64,000 nt of DNA from Oceanobacillus manasiensis (GCF_000724085.1 NZ_CCDL010000001.1:744001-808000); one strand, 5' to 3'; shown: positions 29,749 to 39,120, counted from the first letter of the stretch. Program-made: numbers and translations. The notes: generated from the letters alone by a model not told the origin.

Positions 29749-29772
29749 GGCTCCCACCTTGGAATGGGAGCC
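29749..29772 (-). terminator. Terminator for the DUF3137-lemA unit
   Basis: GGCTCCCA-loop-TGGGAGCC, 10 bp from the lemA stop. The plus-strand DUF421 gene also ends just upstream, so it may act both ways. Confidence 0.7.
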
Positions 29773-29781
29773 TCTAATTCG

Positions 29782-30348
29782 TTAACGATTAAAAAGGGCT
29801 TTTACATCTACATTTTCTCTTTTTTCGGGTGGTGTCTCAAACATCGGTTTTTTAGTGAAACGAAAAGCACCTGCAATTAAATTTCGGGGGAAGGTAGAAA
29901 TGAGCTGATTATACTTCCCTGTATGTGCATTGAAATTACGGCGTGCAGCTTGGATTTGTTCTTCAATATTATTAATGGAACGCTGGATGTGCAAGTAATT
30001 TTCATTAAACTTCACTTCTGGGTAACGTTCCATATTGACCATAATTGTAGGTATTTCTCGTTGAAGGTTGTTGTGGGCTTTAATTTTATCATCCATATTA
30101 TGTGCATCAATAATACCAGTTCTTAACCCCGTTACATTTTCTAATACCTCAATTTCCTTATCTGTCGCGATACGTGCTGTTTGAATTAGGTTATCAAGTT
30201 GATCAACTCGTTTCATTAAGAAGGCGTCGAGGTCTCCGAAAGCATTCTCTACGTTTACAGCTTGTTTTTTCATCTTATTATAGCTTAAGACGAAAAATAA
30301 GATAACTACCATTGCAGCAACAATTAAAAAAATCATACTAGTCTCCAT
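29782..30348 (-). CDS. lemA: LemA family membrane protein
   Basis: 188-aa protein with one N-terminal hydrophobic helix (about 4-22) and a four-helix-bundle LemA domain (YNKMKKQAVNVENAFGDLDAFLMKR ... NAHTGKYNQLISTFP in shorter runs). LemA proteins are conserved but their molecular role is not settled; they often sit beside DUF3137 or M48 protease genes. Here lemA lies 15 bp downstream of a DUF3137 gene, with AAGGAGG as ribosome site. An M48 protease (htpX) is also in this window but 26 kb away. Confidence 0.9.
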   Translation of the reverse strand: METSMIFLIVAAMVVILFFVLSYNKMKKQAVNVENAFGDLDAFLMKRVDQLDNLIQTARIATDKEIEVLENVTGLRTGIIDAHNMDDKIKAHNNLQREIPTIMVNMERYPEVKFNENYLHIQRSINNIEEQIQAARRNFNAHTGKYNQLISTFPRNLIAGAFRFTKKPMFETPPEKRENVDVKALFNR

Positions 30349-30363
30349 TTTATTTCCTCCTTG

Positions 30364-31488
30364 TTATGCTTTATTCCAGATTCTAAGATTTAAATTCAGT
30401 TCATCTACTAACTCTAATGCAATATTTATATCGTGAAAGTAACCCTTCATGACTTCTTTGTTTAATGGCAAATATAAGTTAAAATCAAAATGTTTTCTCT
30501 CCGTCGGAAGCATGAAATACATTTTGCCGTTTTTAAAAGCAAAATAAGGCGTTTTTGAAAATGTTGCTTGTGGTGAGTTTTTTATATTTAGCCCCATTTG
30601 AAATGCTTCTTTAGCTGTAGTAGGTGCCGGGCTATTGCTAGTACGGTCCTTTGTTGTAAAGGAAAGAAGCCTGTTCATGAAATTTGGGGTCAGGATATAT
30701 CTTGCTGTAATCTGATCGGTTGTACGAACAAGAAATTCATCCATAAATTGAATGTCTTCCAGTTCCACATCCTCCAGCTTTCCCCTTTCTTGCGATTTTT
30801 CTCTTTTGGCAAATGTTCTATCTTTTTTGGGCCCAATAATCGTGAGGCCATCAAAATCTTTGTTGAATTCAGCAACAAAGAATAAGCCATTAAATATTGG
30901 TTGAATACGTTGTTTCGTTTTTCCATCCTTATCTTTATAACGTACAGCATGAGAAGCACTAATCTCGCAAAATGATAAATCTGTCTTGGGTGGATTTTTC
31001 TCTAGCCTCTCACTGTCTTCAGATTCACTGCCGACAGTCCCTTTAATCAAGTCCTCTCCTGTATATCGGTTTGGATTAATACCAAAGATATTAGAACGCA
31101 TAAAAACCTGCTGTGATATGTATTTTCTAGGAGTGTAGGTGAAATTTTTGTTCAAAAATGTAACGATGTCTGTGACAATCTCTTCTTTTATCTTTTTAGC
31201 TAACTCCCTTCGCTTCCTTTTTACCTCCTTGAAGAGGTAACCAGCATAAAGAATGGTGGCCGCAAATAGATAGGCACTCACTTCAGGTAAAAGAAGATAG
31301 CACAATATAAGAAGGACGATCCCTGGCAACAGTTTCATTGCTTGCTTCTTTATTAGATCCATCGTATTTAATCTTTCCTCTTCTAATCGCTCTACCTCAC
31401 TTCTTAAATTTTCTTCATAATACACATCAAATTCTTTCTCCGATTTTGCGAATCGCTCGAGTTGGTATACCTCATCCACTTTTTTCAT
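30364..31488 (-). CDS. DUF3137 membrane protein
   Basis: 374 aa; a basic, coiled N-terminal segment, two adjacent membrane helices near residues 50-90 (LLPGIVLLILCYLLLPEVSA) and a large soluble C-terminal domain matching the DUF3137 family by context and feel (SFCEISASHAVRYKDKDGK; FNGLFFVAEFNKDFDG). The function is unknown; the partnership with LemA recurs widely and suggests a joint membrane role. It is first in a two-gene unit with lemA. Confidence 0.75.
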   Translation of the reverse strand: MKKVDEVYQLERFAKSEKEFDVYYEENLRSEVERLEEERLNTMDLIKKQAMKLLPGIVLLILCYLLLPEVSAYLFAATILYAGYLFKEVKRKRRELAKKIKEEIVTDIVTFLNKNFTYTPRKYISQQVFMRSNIFGINPNRYTGEDLIKGTVGSESEDSERLEKNPPKTDLSFCEISASHAVRYKDKDGKTKQRIQPIFNGLFFVAEFNKDFDGLTIIGPKKDRTFAKREKSQERGKLEDVELEDIQFMDEFLVRTTDQITARYILTPNFMNRLLSFTTKDRTSNSPAPTTAKEAFQMGLNIKNSPQATFSKTPYFAFKNGKMYFMLPTERKHFDFNLYLPLNKEVMKGYFHDINIALELVDELNLNLRIWNKA

Positions 31489-31652
31489 CGAATACCTCTC
31501 CCATAATTTTCTATAGTTAGTATAGCAAATTATCCCAATAATCTAGGCAGGAATATGAAAAATAATCCAAAAGCCCTATGAGACAAGACGTGTTTATCTG
31601 GGTGGAAGCAAAGGGAAGTGATAAACAACAGTAAATGAGGAGGAGAGGACAT

Positions 31653-32489
31653 ATGAACCACAAGAATGAAGGGAGAAAAATGCCCTTAACATCTGTCGGG
31701 AGTGGAAATGTACAATTAGTAGCTGAAAAGGTGCATTGTTATACAAACCAAATTGTTAATGTATGTTTTGTAGGTGATAAAGAGGAATGGGTGCTAGTTG
31801 ATGCGGGCATGCCAGGTTCAGCTGCAAAAATAAAGGCGGAAGCAGAGCAGTTGTTTGGAGAAGGAGCAAAGCCAAAGGCAATCATCTTAACACATGGACA
31901 CTTTGACCATGTAGGTTCTGTAGTAGAACTTGTAGAGGAGTGGGGTGTACCCGTTTATGCTCATCCGTTAGAAGTTCCATACCTAACAGGTGAAACGCGT
32001 TACAATGCTCCCGATCCAAGCGTGTCAGGTGGCATGGTGGCAAAGCTATCTGCATTTTTCCCGAATAGACCAGTAGATCTATCAGGCCACATCCACAATC
32101 TGCCACATGATGGGACGATACCGTTCATGCCTGGTTGGCAATGGATCCATACCCCTGGGCATACACCAGGACATATTTCTGCATTTCGTTTTACTGATAG
32201 AACGTTAATTGCGGGGGACGCCTTTACTACAGTAAAACAGGAAGATATGTTGGAGGTTGTGCAACAGAAAATGGAGATTCATGGACCCCCAAGGTATTTT
32301 ACGCCTGATTGGGAGGCTGCTGAAGCGTCTGTGAAAAAATTAGTACAGTTGAGGCCTCTTCATGGTGTAACAGGTCACGGTGTACCTGTTTCGGGTGACA
32401 AGTTGCATGAAGGGTTAACCCATTTAGCTGATAACTTTAAGGAGATAGCCGTTCCGAATTCGGGGCGTTATGTAGAGGATGATAAATAA
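31653..32489 (+). CDS. Metallo-beta-lactamase-fold hydrolase
   Basis: MBL-fold metallohydrolase with the metal motif THGHFDHVG (HxHxDH) near residue 84, a second histidine in HTPGHTPGHIS near 168 and GDAF near 190. The substrate is unknown; similar proteins are annotated YflN-like or glyoxalase II-like. At 278 aa it is of usual length. GAGGAGAGG precedes the ATG at 31653; a frame starting at 31635 would use bases of the ribosome site. It stands alone. It is only distantly similar to the second MBL hydrolase at 36807. Confidence 0.85.
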   Translation: MNHKNEGRKMPLTSVGSGNVQLVAEKVHCYTNQIVNVCFVGDKEEWVLVDAGMPGSAAKIKAEAEQLFGEGAKPKAIILTHGHFDHVGSVVELVEEWGVPVYAHPLEVPYLTGETRYNAPDPSVSGGMVAKLSAFFPNRPVDLSGHIHNLPHDGTIPFMPGWQWIHTPGHTPGHISAFRFTDRTLIAGDAFTTVKQEDMLEVVQQKMEIHGPPRYFTPDWEAAEASVKKLVQLRPLHGVTGHGVPVSGDKLHEGLTHLADNFKEIAVPNSGRYVEDDK

Positions 32490-33049
32490 AAAATCAGGAA
32501 AATATGCCGAATGGATTCGAAGCATACAGAGCATTGATCTATTCGGCAAATTTGATAGAATTGTCTCTCCCAATTATCTAGTAAAATTTTGATGGTTAAA
32601 AAATATTTTGTAGAAAGATACTGGCTAAAAAATGGCTGAAAAACAAAGATTTCGGAAGGAAAAATAGATAAATTAATGGTTTTTATGAAGTTCATTCGTT
32701 GGTTTATTTGCTTGATTTCATTTAGTCATTATGATAGTCTTTAAATACAAGATATTGGTGATTGTAAAGAAAAAAACACTATATATAGTGTTTTTTATAG
32801 TTTATACTATGTTGGCAACATGATTAAAAACATCGATAACGGCGCTAAAAAGCATAATAGCGCACGTTCTACTTTACCATAAAACACCGAAGAGAAGATA
32901 GTTAAATTTTATTGAACACAATTTTTGCTTAACGTTTTGAATTTCCGTGTGTACTCTCGGTTAGAAACCGTTCATTTTTAGTCTGATGAGCGGTTTTATA
33001 TTGAGAAAACTAGGGGAAGTAATTACATAGATTAAGAGGAGGATTCATT
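32490..33049. other. Intergenic region upstream of the nrd operon
   Basis: No gene is seen in these 560 bp. It holds a TGCCGAAT...ATTCGGCA hairpin (32505-32548, possible terminator of the preceding gene), a possible promoter TTGCTT-16-TATGAT (32708-32735), the NrdR-box-like palindrome at 32776-32791, a stable hairpin AACGGCGCTA/TAGCGC-CGTT (32838-32868) and an attenuator-like hairpin AAACCGTTCAT/ATGAGCGGTTTT (32965-32997) about 50 bases before nrdE. No known riboswitch was recognised. Confidence 0.5.
32776..32791. promoter_or_regulatory. NrdR box
   Basis: ACACTATATATAGTGT is a perfect 16-bp palindrome matching the NrdR consensus acaCwAtATaTwGtgt, upstream of a ribonucleotide reductase operon. 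A weaker palindrome ATGTTGGCAACAT (32809-32821) is centred 31-32 bp downstream, the usual spacing of paired NrdR boxes, though its sequence is off-consensus. TTGTAA-16-TATAGT overlaps the box, so repression would block the promoter. Confidence 0.7.
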
Positions 33050-35284
33050 TTGAATACCGTAATTCTATCCAATGAAGAAAAAATAATGCAGCTAATTGAC
33101 GAGGCAGCACAAGGTTTGAATCTGAATACAGAGGCTTATAAGACAAAAGCAGTAAAAGCGATTCATGCTGAGATGTCAGATGAAAAAGTAACGGATACAC
33201 TTGTTAAAAATGCATTAGAAAATATTGATGAAGCAGCACCAGCATGGACATATCTAGCAAGTAGAATCTATCTGAATCGTCTTTACCGTCTTGCAGCAGA
33301 GAACCGTCATTACGCTCCAGAGAAAAAGTACGGTGATTTGTATGAACTGATCCAGACACTGACGAATGAAGGTGTTTATGCATCAAACTTACTAGATAAA
33401 TACAGCAAGGCTGAAATTGATCAGTTTGCTAACATGATCGCCCCCGAAAGAGACTTGTTATTTAATTATCTAGGTCTGCACACTATTGCAACTCGTTACC
33501 TTGCAACAGATCATGAAAAGAATATATATGAGTTGCCTCAGGAACGTTGGATGGTTATTGCGATGTATCTTATGCAAGATGAGAAATCCTCCCAAAGAGA
33601 GCAACTTGTTACAGAAGCGTATTGGGCATTAAGTAACCTATATATGACAGTGGCAACACCAACGCTAACAAATGCAGGGAAAACACATGGTCAATTATCC
33701 AGCTGTTTTATTGATACAGTGGATGATAGTCTACAATCTATTTATGATAGTAATACAGATATTGCCAAGCTATCCAAAAATGGTGGCGGAATTGGTGTAT
33801 ATATGGGTAAAATCCGTGGCCGTGGCAGCTCAATCAAAGGCTATAAAGGCATGTCAAGCGGTGTCGTACCTTGGATTAAGCAATTAAATAATACAGCAGT
33901 GAATGTCGACCAGCTTGGTACTAGAAAAGGTGCGATCGCGATTTACCTTGACGTTTGGCATCATGACATTGAAGCATTCCTTGACCTCAAACTAAACAAT
34001 GGGGATGACAGAATGCGCGCACATGATATCTTCACTGGTGTCTGCCTTCCAGACTATTTCATGGAGCAGGTAGAAAACAGAGGTGACTGGTATCTATTTG
34101 ATCCACATGAAGTACGTGAAGTAATGGGATATTCCCTTGAAGATTTCTATGATGAAGAAAAAGGCGATGGTGAGTGGCGCAGGAAGTATGAAGAGTGTGT
34201 ACAGTCAGAGCTTCTTACAAAGAAACAAGTGCCTGCTATTTCCATTATGAAACGCATCATGAAGTCACAATTAGAATCAGGTACACCATTCATGTTCTAC
34301 CGTGACGAAGTAAACAGACAGAACAGTAACGAACATAATGGCATGATTTACTGTTCAAACCTATGTACTGAAATAACGCAGAATCAGTCACCAACTGAAT
34401 TTCTGGAAGAATATGTGGAAAATGAAGATACGATTGTTAAGAAATATAAAGCGGGCGACTATGTAGTATGTAATCTAAGCTCTATTAACCTAGGGAAAGC
34501 TGTTCCTGATGGTGTATTAGATCGTTTAATTAAAATACAGGTTCGCATGCTTGATAATGTTATTGATATAAACACATTGCCAATCAAGCAAACACAAATG
34601 ACAAACCAAAAATATCGCGCTATTGGGCTTGGGACCTTTGGTTGGCATCACCTCCTTGCATTAAAAAATATGCAGTGGGAAACAGAGGAAGCTGTCCAAT
34701 TTGCAGATGAGCTTTATGAACAGGTTGCCTATCTAACGGTGAAAAACAGCATGGAATTAAGTAAGGAAAAAGGCAGCTACCCAGCGTTTGCCGGAAGTAA
34801 CTGGGAAACAGGAAGCTATTTCACGAAAAAGGGATATACCGATGACAAATGGACTGCATTAAAGGACGAGGTAGCAGAAAACGGAATGCGTAATGGTTAT
34901 TTGATGGCTGTTGCACCGAACTCTACTACAGCTATGATTGCAGGTTCAACAGCGAGTATTGATCCGATTTTCAAAGCCTTCTACAATGAAGAGAAGAAGG
35001 ACTTTAAAATTCCTACAACGGCACCTGACTTAGATCATAATACGTACGATATCTATCGTCGTTCTGCATATATCGTAGACCAGCGCTGGTCTATTAAGCA
35101 AAATGCTGCAAGACAAAAACATATTGATCAAAGTATCTCATTTAACTTTTATGTGCCAAATACGATAAAAGCATCTGTTTTACTTGATCTTCATATGCGT
35201 GCTTGGAGCGAAGGATTGAAAACAACTTATTATGTCCGTTCTACATCCAACGATGTCGAAGAATGTGAGTGGTGTGAAAGTTGA
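33050..35284 (+). CDS. nrdE: Class I ribonucleotide reductase, large (catalytic) subunit
   Basis: Reduces ribonucleotides to deoxyribonucleotides with the beta subunit encoded downstream. Catalytic features are visible: SSCFIDT (first redox Cys), NLCTE (Asn, thiyl Cys and Glu), YVVCNLSSIN (second redox Cys), PNSTTAMIAGSTASI, the electron-path tyrosine pair in TTYYVRS and a C-terminal CEWC shuttle (Cys739, Cys742). At 744 aa it is longer than most class Ib NrdE; the N-terminal ~75 residues look like a partial ATP-cone-like segment. The nrdE/nrdA subclass is therefore not certain. The start is the ATG after GAGGAGG... the stop overlaps the TTG start of the flavodoxin gene. Confidence 0.92.
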   Translation: MNTVILSNEEKIMQLIDEAAQGLNLNTEAYKTKAVKAIHAEMSDEKVTDTLVKNALENIDEAAPAWTYLASRIYLNRLYRLAAENRHYAPEKKYGDLYELIQTLTNEGVYASNLLDKYSKAEIDQFANMIAPERDLLFNYLGLHTIATRYLATDHEKNIYELPQERWMVIAMYLMQDEKSSQREQLVTEAYWALSNLYMTVATPTLTNAGKTHGQLSSCFIDTVDDSLQSIYDSNTDIAKLSKNGGGIGVYMGKIRGRGSSIKGYKGMSSGVVPWIKQLNNTAVNVDQLGTRKGAIAIYLDVWHHDIEAFLDLKLNNGDDRMRAHDIFTGVCLPDYFMEQVENRGDWYLFDPHEVREVMGYSLEDFYDEEKGDGEWRRKYEECVQSELLTKKQVPAISIMKRIMKSQLESGTPFMFYRDEVNRQNSNEHNGMIYCSNLCTEITQNQSPTEFLEEYVENEDTIVKKYKAGDYVVCNLSSINLGKAVPDGVLDRLIKIQVRMLDNVIDINTLPIKQTQMTNQKYRAIGLGTFGWHHLLALKNMQWETEEAVQFADELYEQVAYLTVKNSMELSKEKGSYPAFAGSNWETGSYFTKKGYTDDKWTALKDEVAENGMRNGYLMAVAPNSTTAMIAGSTASIDPIFKAFYNEEKKDFKIPTTAPDLDHNTYDIYRRSAYIVDQRWSIKQNAARQKHIDQSISFNFYVPNTIKASVLLDLHMRAWSEGLKTTYYVRSTSNDVEECEWCES

Positions 35285-35715
35285 ATGCACTAATAGCGTA
35301 TCTTTCTTATAGTAGTAATACAAAAGAGGTAGCCGAACTTATTGGAGAACAGCTGGAGGCTGAAGGCCTTCAGCTGGATATTCACCGAATTGGTATCGAT
35401 TCGCCCATAGATGCGCAACAGTATGATTTCATTTTTCTTGGGACTTTTACATGGGACATGGGTTCCACCCCTGACGAAGTGAAGGACTTTGTGCTCGAAG
35501 TTGGCTACAAGCCTGAAAATGTAGCTGTCTTTGGTACAGGGGATACCCAGTTTGGGGGCGATGAGCTGTTCTGTAAAGCAGTAGATAAGCTCACAACATT
35601 TTATCACAGTAAATGGGCCGGGCTAAAAATTGAACAATCCCCCCGTGGCAGTCAAGAACAAAAAGTAAAGAACTGGGTGGAAGGAGTACTTAATTATGCA
35701 AGAAGCTATGCTTAA
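35281..35715 (+). CDS. Flavodoxin within the nrd operon (NrdI-like role)
   Basis: 144-aa flavodoxin fold with the FMN phosphate loop LSYSSNTKEVA at residues 8-18, the GTFTWDMGSTPDEV loop and VFGTGDTQFGG. It starts with TTG overlapping the nrdE stop, and its 3' end overlaps the nrdF start by 20 bp, so the three products are translationally coupled. Class Ib enzymes use NrdI, a flavodoxin, to generate the oxidant for assembling the dimanganese-tyrosyl radical; this protein looks like an ordinary flavodoxin rather than a canonical NrdI, yet sits in the NrdI position. The role is inferred from context. Confidence 0.8.
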   Translation: MNALIAYLSYSSNTKEVAELIGEQLEAEGLQLDIHRIGIDSPIDAQQYDFIFLGTFTWDMGSTPDEVKDFVLEVGYKPENVAVFGTGDTQFGGDELFCKAVDKLTTFYHSKWAGLKIEQSPRGSQEQKVKNWVEGVLNYARSYA

Positions 35716-36739
35716 AAAGGCCAAAACATTAGAGCCGTTAAACCCAAATAAATCGACCGGTATTTTTGGTGGGAAATCAAGTGGTATTTTAAACTGGAAT
35801 GACATTGCCTATCCACACTGGTACAAGATGTACAAACGATTGATCGGAAACTATTGGCAAGCAGACGAAGTAAATATGTCCAGTGATGTAAAACAGTTTG
35901 CTTCACTAGATAAGTCTGAGCAAGATGCCTACTTAAAAATCATTGGCCTCTTGTCAACATTGGATGCGCCACAAACACGGACAGCGTTATTGCTTTCTTT
36001 GTATGCGAGTGATGCTTCCGTACAATCGATTATGGCGGTTATTGCTCAACAGGAAGCAGTGCATAATGAAAGTTATTCTTACGTACTGTCCTCTGTCGTT
36101 TCATTGGATGACCAAAATGAAGCATTTCAGTTAGGGCGAAAAGATCCAATCCTTTTGAAACGAAACGAAAATCTTGTTAAGCAGTATAACGAATTTGTGG
36201 AAAACCCAACGATAGAGAATATCTTAAAGACGATTGTTTACACTTCATTACTTGAAGGGATGTTCTTCTATTCTGGCTTTGCCTTTTTCTACAATTTGGC
36301 AAGACATAATAAAATGGTTGGAACCTCCACGATGATTAGTTATATTAATCGGGATGAGCTAGAACATGGCAAGTTTATCGCGGAATTATTCCGGGCTTCA
36401 TTGGATGAAAATCCTTCTCACAATACTCCAGAGTTCACGGAATGGGTATATGAGCAATTTAAAGAATCTGTTGACTTAGAAATCGAATGGTCCACTTATG
36501 TCCTAAAAGATGTAGAAGGAATCGATTTGGACGAGATGGCAGGCTATGTTAAATATCGTGCTAACAAAATGCTTCGGATGCTTGGATTAAGCGAGATATA
36601 TCCAGATAATCTGGAAAATCCAATGAAGTGGATTCGCGCTTATGTGGATAACTTTGATGGTACAAAGACCGACTTCTTTGAGCAAAAATCAAGACAGTAT
36701 ACGAAGACAAGTGACCTTAATGGATTTGATGATTTGTAA
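35696..36739 (+). CDS. nrdF: Class I ribonucleotide reductase, small (radical) subunit
   Basis: Ferritin-like protein carrying the dimetal-radical cofactor. Metal ligands are apparent as Asp (STLDAPQ), Glu/His (QQEAVHNESY), Glu (LLEGMFFYSGF) and Glu/His (RDELEHGK). The radical Tyr is present four residues after the first His (EAVHNESYSYV), so this is not one of the tyrosine-less variants. At 347 aa it is somewhat longer than B. subtilis NrdF (329). GGAAGGAG precedes the ATG inside the flavodoxin gene. Last gene of the operon; a hairpin follows at 36754-36793. Confidence 0.9.
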   Translation: MQEAMLKKAKTLEPLNPNKSTGIFGGKSSGILNWNDIAYPHWYKMYKRLIGNYWQADEVNMSSDVKQFASLDKSEQDAYLKIIGLLSTLDAPQTRTALLLSLYASDASVQSIMAVIAQQEAVHNESYSYVLSSVVSLDDQNEAFQLGRKDPILLKRNENLVKQYNEFVENPTIENILKTIVYTSLLEGMFFYSGFAFFYNLARHNKMVGTSTMISYINRDELEHGKFIAELFRASLDENPSHNTPEFTEWVYEQFKESVDLEIEWSTYVLKDVEGIDLDEMAGYVKYRANKMLRMLGLSEIYPDNLENPMKWIRAYVDNFDGTKTDFFEQKSRQYTKTSDLNGFDDL

Positions 36740-36753
36740 AAAAGGGTGACCAT

Positions 36754-36793
36754 TAACAACACGCTTGGGGTTTAATCTCCAAGCGTGTTGTTA
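36754..36793. terminator. Hairpin between nrdF and the convergent MBL gene
   Basis: TAACAACACGCTTGG ... CCAAGCGTGTTGTTA, perfect 15-bp arms with a 10-base loop. It lacks a long T-run, so termination is likely but not certain. Confidence 0.6.
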
Positions 36794-36806
36794 GCTGAAT
36801 TAGTTA

Positions 36807-37595
36807 TTAAAATTTCACGCTAAAGCTCTTGAATCGATGTATTCCGGTTCCAAAGCTTACTAGTTTCTTTTCTTCAAGGTCTTCAACTGCATTTCTAACA
36901 TCTTCTAATATACTTGTTTCTAACCCTAGTGTATTATGTCCACCATAAATCTTTGTCACATTCGGTATATTAGATATTCTTTTTAAAGATTCGACTAATA
37001 TTATAGGATCTGTAGTTGGAAAAAAAGCATATATAGGAGTAGTGTCATAAAGTAAATCCCCTGTAAACAAATAGCCTGTACTTTCATCTAAAATTGAAAT
37101 ATGTCCTGGGGAATGTCCAGGAGTATGAAATATGGTCAATGTTCTATTTCCTATCTCTACTTTATCTCCATCTTCCAACAAACCAGTTGGTTTGCCGGTA
37201 TAGGGCGTGTACGTCTCCGGATTAAAATCTCTAGGGGTAGGGATTGTTATATCACGACTAACATCTTTTCTAATTTGCTGGATGGGAAGGCCTTTAATAC
37301 CATTTACAATCCAATCTTCCTCGTCTTTATGTACAAATATATCTTTAAATTCTCCGTGACTACCTATATGGTCCCAGTGTACGTGTGTTGTTAGTACAAT
37401 AATTGGCAACTCTGTAAGCTGGTCCGTAATTCTCTTTATATTATCAATTCCAAGCCCAGTATCAATTAAGGCTGCTTTTTCCTCACCAATTAATAAATAA
37501 GAATGCACCTTTTCCCAGTGGCCATATTCACTTATGGCAAAAGTAGTGTTATCTATTTCACTAACTGTAAACCATGGATCTTTGAGTTGCTCCAT
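36807..37595 (-). CDS. Metallo-beta-lactamase-fold hydrolase
   Basis: 262-aa MBL-fold protein with TTHVHWDHIGS (HxHxDH) near residue 72, HTPGHSPGHIS near 153 and FTGDLLYD near 172. The substrate is unknown. AAAGGAGG precedes the ATG. It lies downstream of the phosphoesterase gene on the same strand (gap about 40 bp), so the two are probably cotranscribed with the kinase-like gene further up. Confidence 0.82.
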   Translation of the reverse strand: MEQLKDPWFTVSEIDNTTFAISEYGHWEKVHSYLLIGEEKAALIDTGLGIDNIKRITDQLTELPIIVLTTHVHWDHIGSHGEFKDIFVHKDEEDWIVNGIKGLPIQQIRKDVSRDITIPTPRDFNPETYTPYTGKPTGLLEDGDKVEIGNRTLTIFHTPGHSPGHISILDESTGYLFTGDLLYDTTPIYAFFPTTDPIILVESLKRISNIPNVTKIYGGHNTLGLETSILEDVRNAVEDLEEKKLVSFGTGIHRFKSFSVKF

Positions 37596-37636
37596 TCATG
37601 ATATCCTCCTTTATAAATCAACAGTGAGCCGACTTC

Positions 37637-38491
37637 TTATTCTGCATTTAATGTAACAACGACTATTTCAGGTCGATTAAATACCCTTAACGGGAAAAGA
37701 CTGTTACCAAGTCCTCTATTTACAATCATGGTCGTGCTGCTTGATTCATGTTTCCCTGAAGTATATTTCGGAAATAAACCTTGGTGGGGAGCAATTACCC
37801 CGCCTATAAATGGAATCCTAAACTGTCCTCCGTGAGCGTGTCCGGAAAATACCAAATCAAATCCATATTCACTATAATGCGATAACAATTCAGGTCTATG
37901 TGCTAGTAAGACTTGAAATGTATCTTCATCGTCAACTTTCTCTAAGGAACGTTCAATATCATCTCTAGTTGTTACGATGTCAGACACGTATTCTTCATTC
38001 TTTGATGGATCATCCACTCCTATTAGTCTAATTTTCTCTGACCCTAGACTGATTTCCTGTGATGTATTTCGCATAACCTGTACACCCATTTTTACGAGCT
38101 TATCTTCTAATACTTCAAATTTACCAGATCGCCATTCATGATTTCCTGTTACATAATATACTGGAGCAATTTCAACTAACTTTTCCATTAACTTGAGACT
38201 AGGTTTCTCGTCATAACGCCTTGAATCTATTAAATCTCCTGTAAATACAATGACATCTGGCTCTGCATTTTTAATTTTTTTAACTAGGTAGCTTTGATCA
38301 TCCCCAAAAGACTTGTTATGTAAATCAGATAGTTGCACAATTTTATATCCATCAAACACTTCTGGCAGGTTATCCGATTGTTTAGTATGTTCGCTGATTA
38401 CAATAGAATTGTTTTGATAATAAAAGAATACGATTAACAAAACTATCCCAATTAACACGTATAACCACCACTTTCTCAATATCTTCTTCAT
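37637..38491 (-). CDS. Membrane-anchored metallophosphoesterase
   Basis: 284-aa calcineurin-type phosphoesterase of the YkuE/YaeI group with one N-terminal membrane helix (about 7-25) and an outward-facing catalytic domain. Motifs in order: SDLHNKSFG, TGDLIDSRR, TGNHEWRSG and FSGHAHGGQFRIP. In E. coli YaeI hydrolyses lipid A precursors; in Gram-positives the substrate is unknown, and a role in envelope phospholipid metabolism is only a guess. AAAGGAG precedes the ATG. Confidence 0.85.
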   Translation of the reverse strand: MKKILRKWWLYVLIGIVLLIVFFYYQNNSIVISEHTKQSDNLPEVFDGYKIVQLSDLHNKSFGDDQSYLVKKIKNAEPDVIVFTGDLIDSRRYDEKPSLKLMEKLVEIAPVYYVTGNHEWRSGKFEVLEDKLVKMGVQVMRNTSQEISLGSEKIRLIGVDDPSKNEEYVSDIVTTRDDIERSLEKVDDEDTFQVLLAHRPELLSHYSEYGFDLVFSGHAHGGQFRIPFIGGVIAPHQGLFPKYTSGKHESSSTTMIVNRGLGNSLFPLRVFNRPEIVVVTLNAE

Positions 38492-38553
38492 TGTGTATCT
38501 CCTTTGTTTTTTATAAAGTCTTGAAAGCTTATAAATATTATTCTAAAAGAAGA

Positions 38554-39120
38554 TTATAAGCCCTTAGATATTCGTACAATCCTTTTTATCACGGAATCTA
38601 CTTCTTCGGTATGCTTTATTACAAGTAGGTAGTCTGCTTCCCCTTCTTTAGGGTCTACGATGTCTTCTAATTGGGATTCAGCTTGTTGCCTTAGAAGCAC
38701 TTCCTTAAAATTACTAAAAGCCCCTCTAAATACATTTGTGCTCCGCTTGCTTCGGAGAACTCTTTCCATGAGAACATCATCTGGGATGTCAAAATGAACA
38801 AGAATACGAACAAATTGTTTTTTATTTAAGAGTCCGTCTAGTAAACTCAATCGACCCTTTTGACTTCGGTTTGAGTTACAAACAATAAGATGTAAATCTG
38901 TATTTTCTATAGCATAATTAACGATTAACTGAGTGAGACTGTGTTTAAGTATGTTTGGCCCTTGTTTTGGCTGCAATTTAGCATAAAAAGTATTTAAGAA
39001 CTCTGCTTGAATGTCTTGGTCCATTACGAAAGAGTTATCCAATTCTTTTTCTAAGGCTCTAGCAAATGTAGTTTTGCCACTATGTGTTTTACCAACAGTC
39101 ATGATAACTAATCTTTTCAT
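38554..39120 (-). CDS. P-loop kinase-like ATP-binding protein
   Basis: 188-aa AAA_33/nucleoside-kinase-like protein with Walker A GKTHSGKTTFA at residues 10-20 and a lid-like LRSKRSTNVFRG segment. Similar proteins phosphorylate small molecules or RNA ends; no substrate can be assigned. A frame reaches 39135, but GAAGGAGG lies directly upstream of the ATG at 39120, which is preferred. It probably heads a unit with the phosphoesterase and MBL genes on the same strand. Confidence 0.7.
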   Translation of the reverse strand: MKRLVIMTVGKTHSGKTTFARALEKELDNSFVMDQDIQAEFLNTFYAKLQPKQGPNILKHSLTQLIVNYAIENTDLHLIVCNSNRSQKGRLSLLDGLLNKKQFVRILVHFDIPDDVLMERVLRSKRSTNVFRGAFSNFKEVLLRQQAESQLEDIVDPKEGEADYLLVIKHTEEVDSVIKRIVRISKGL

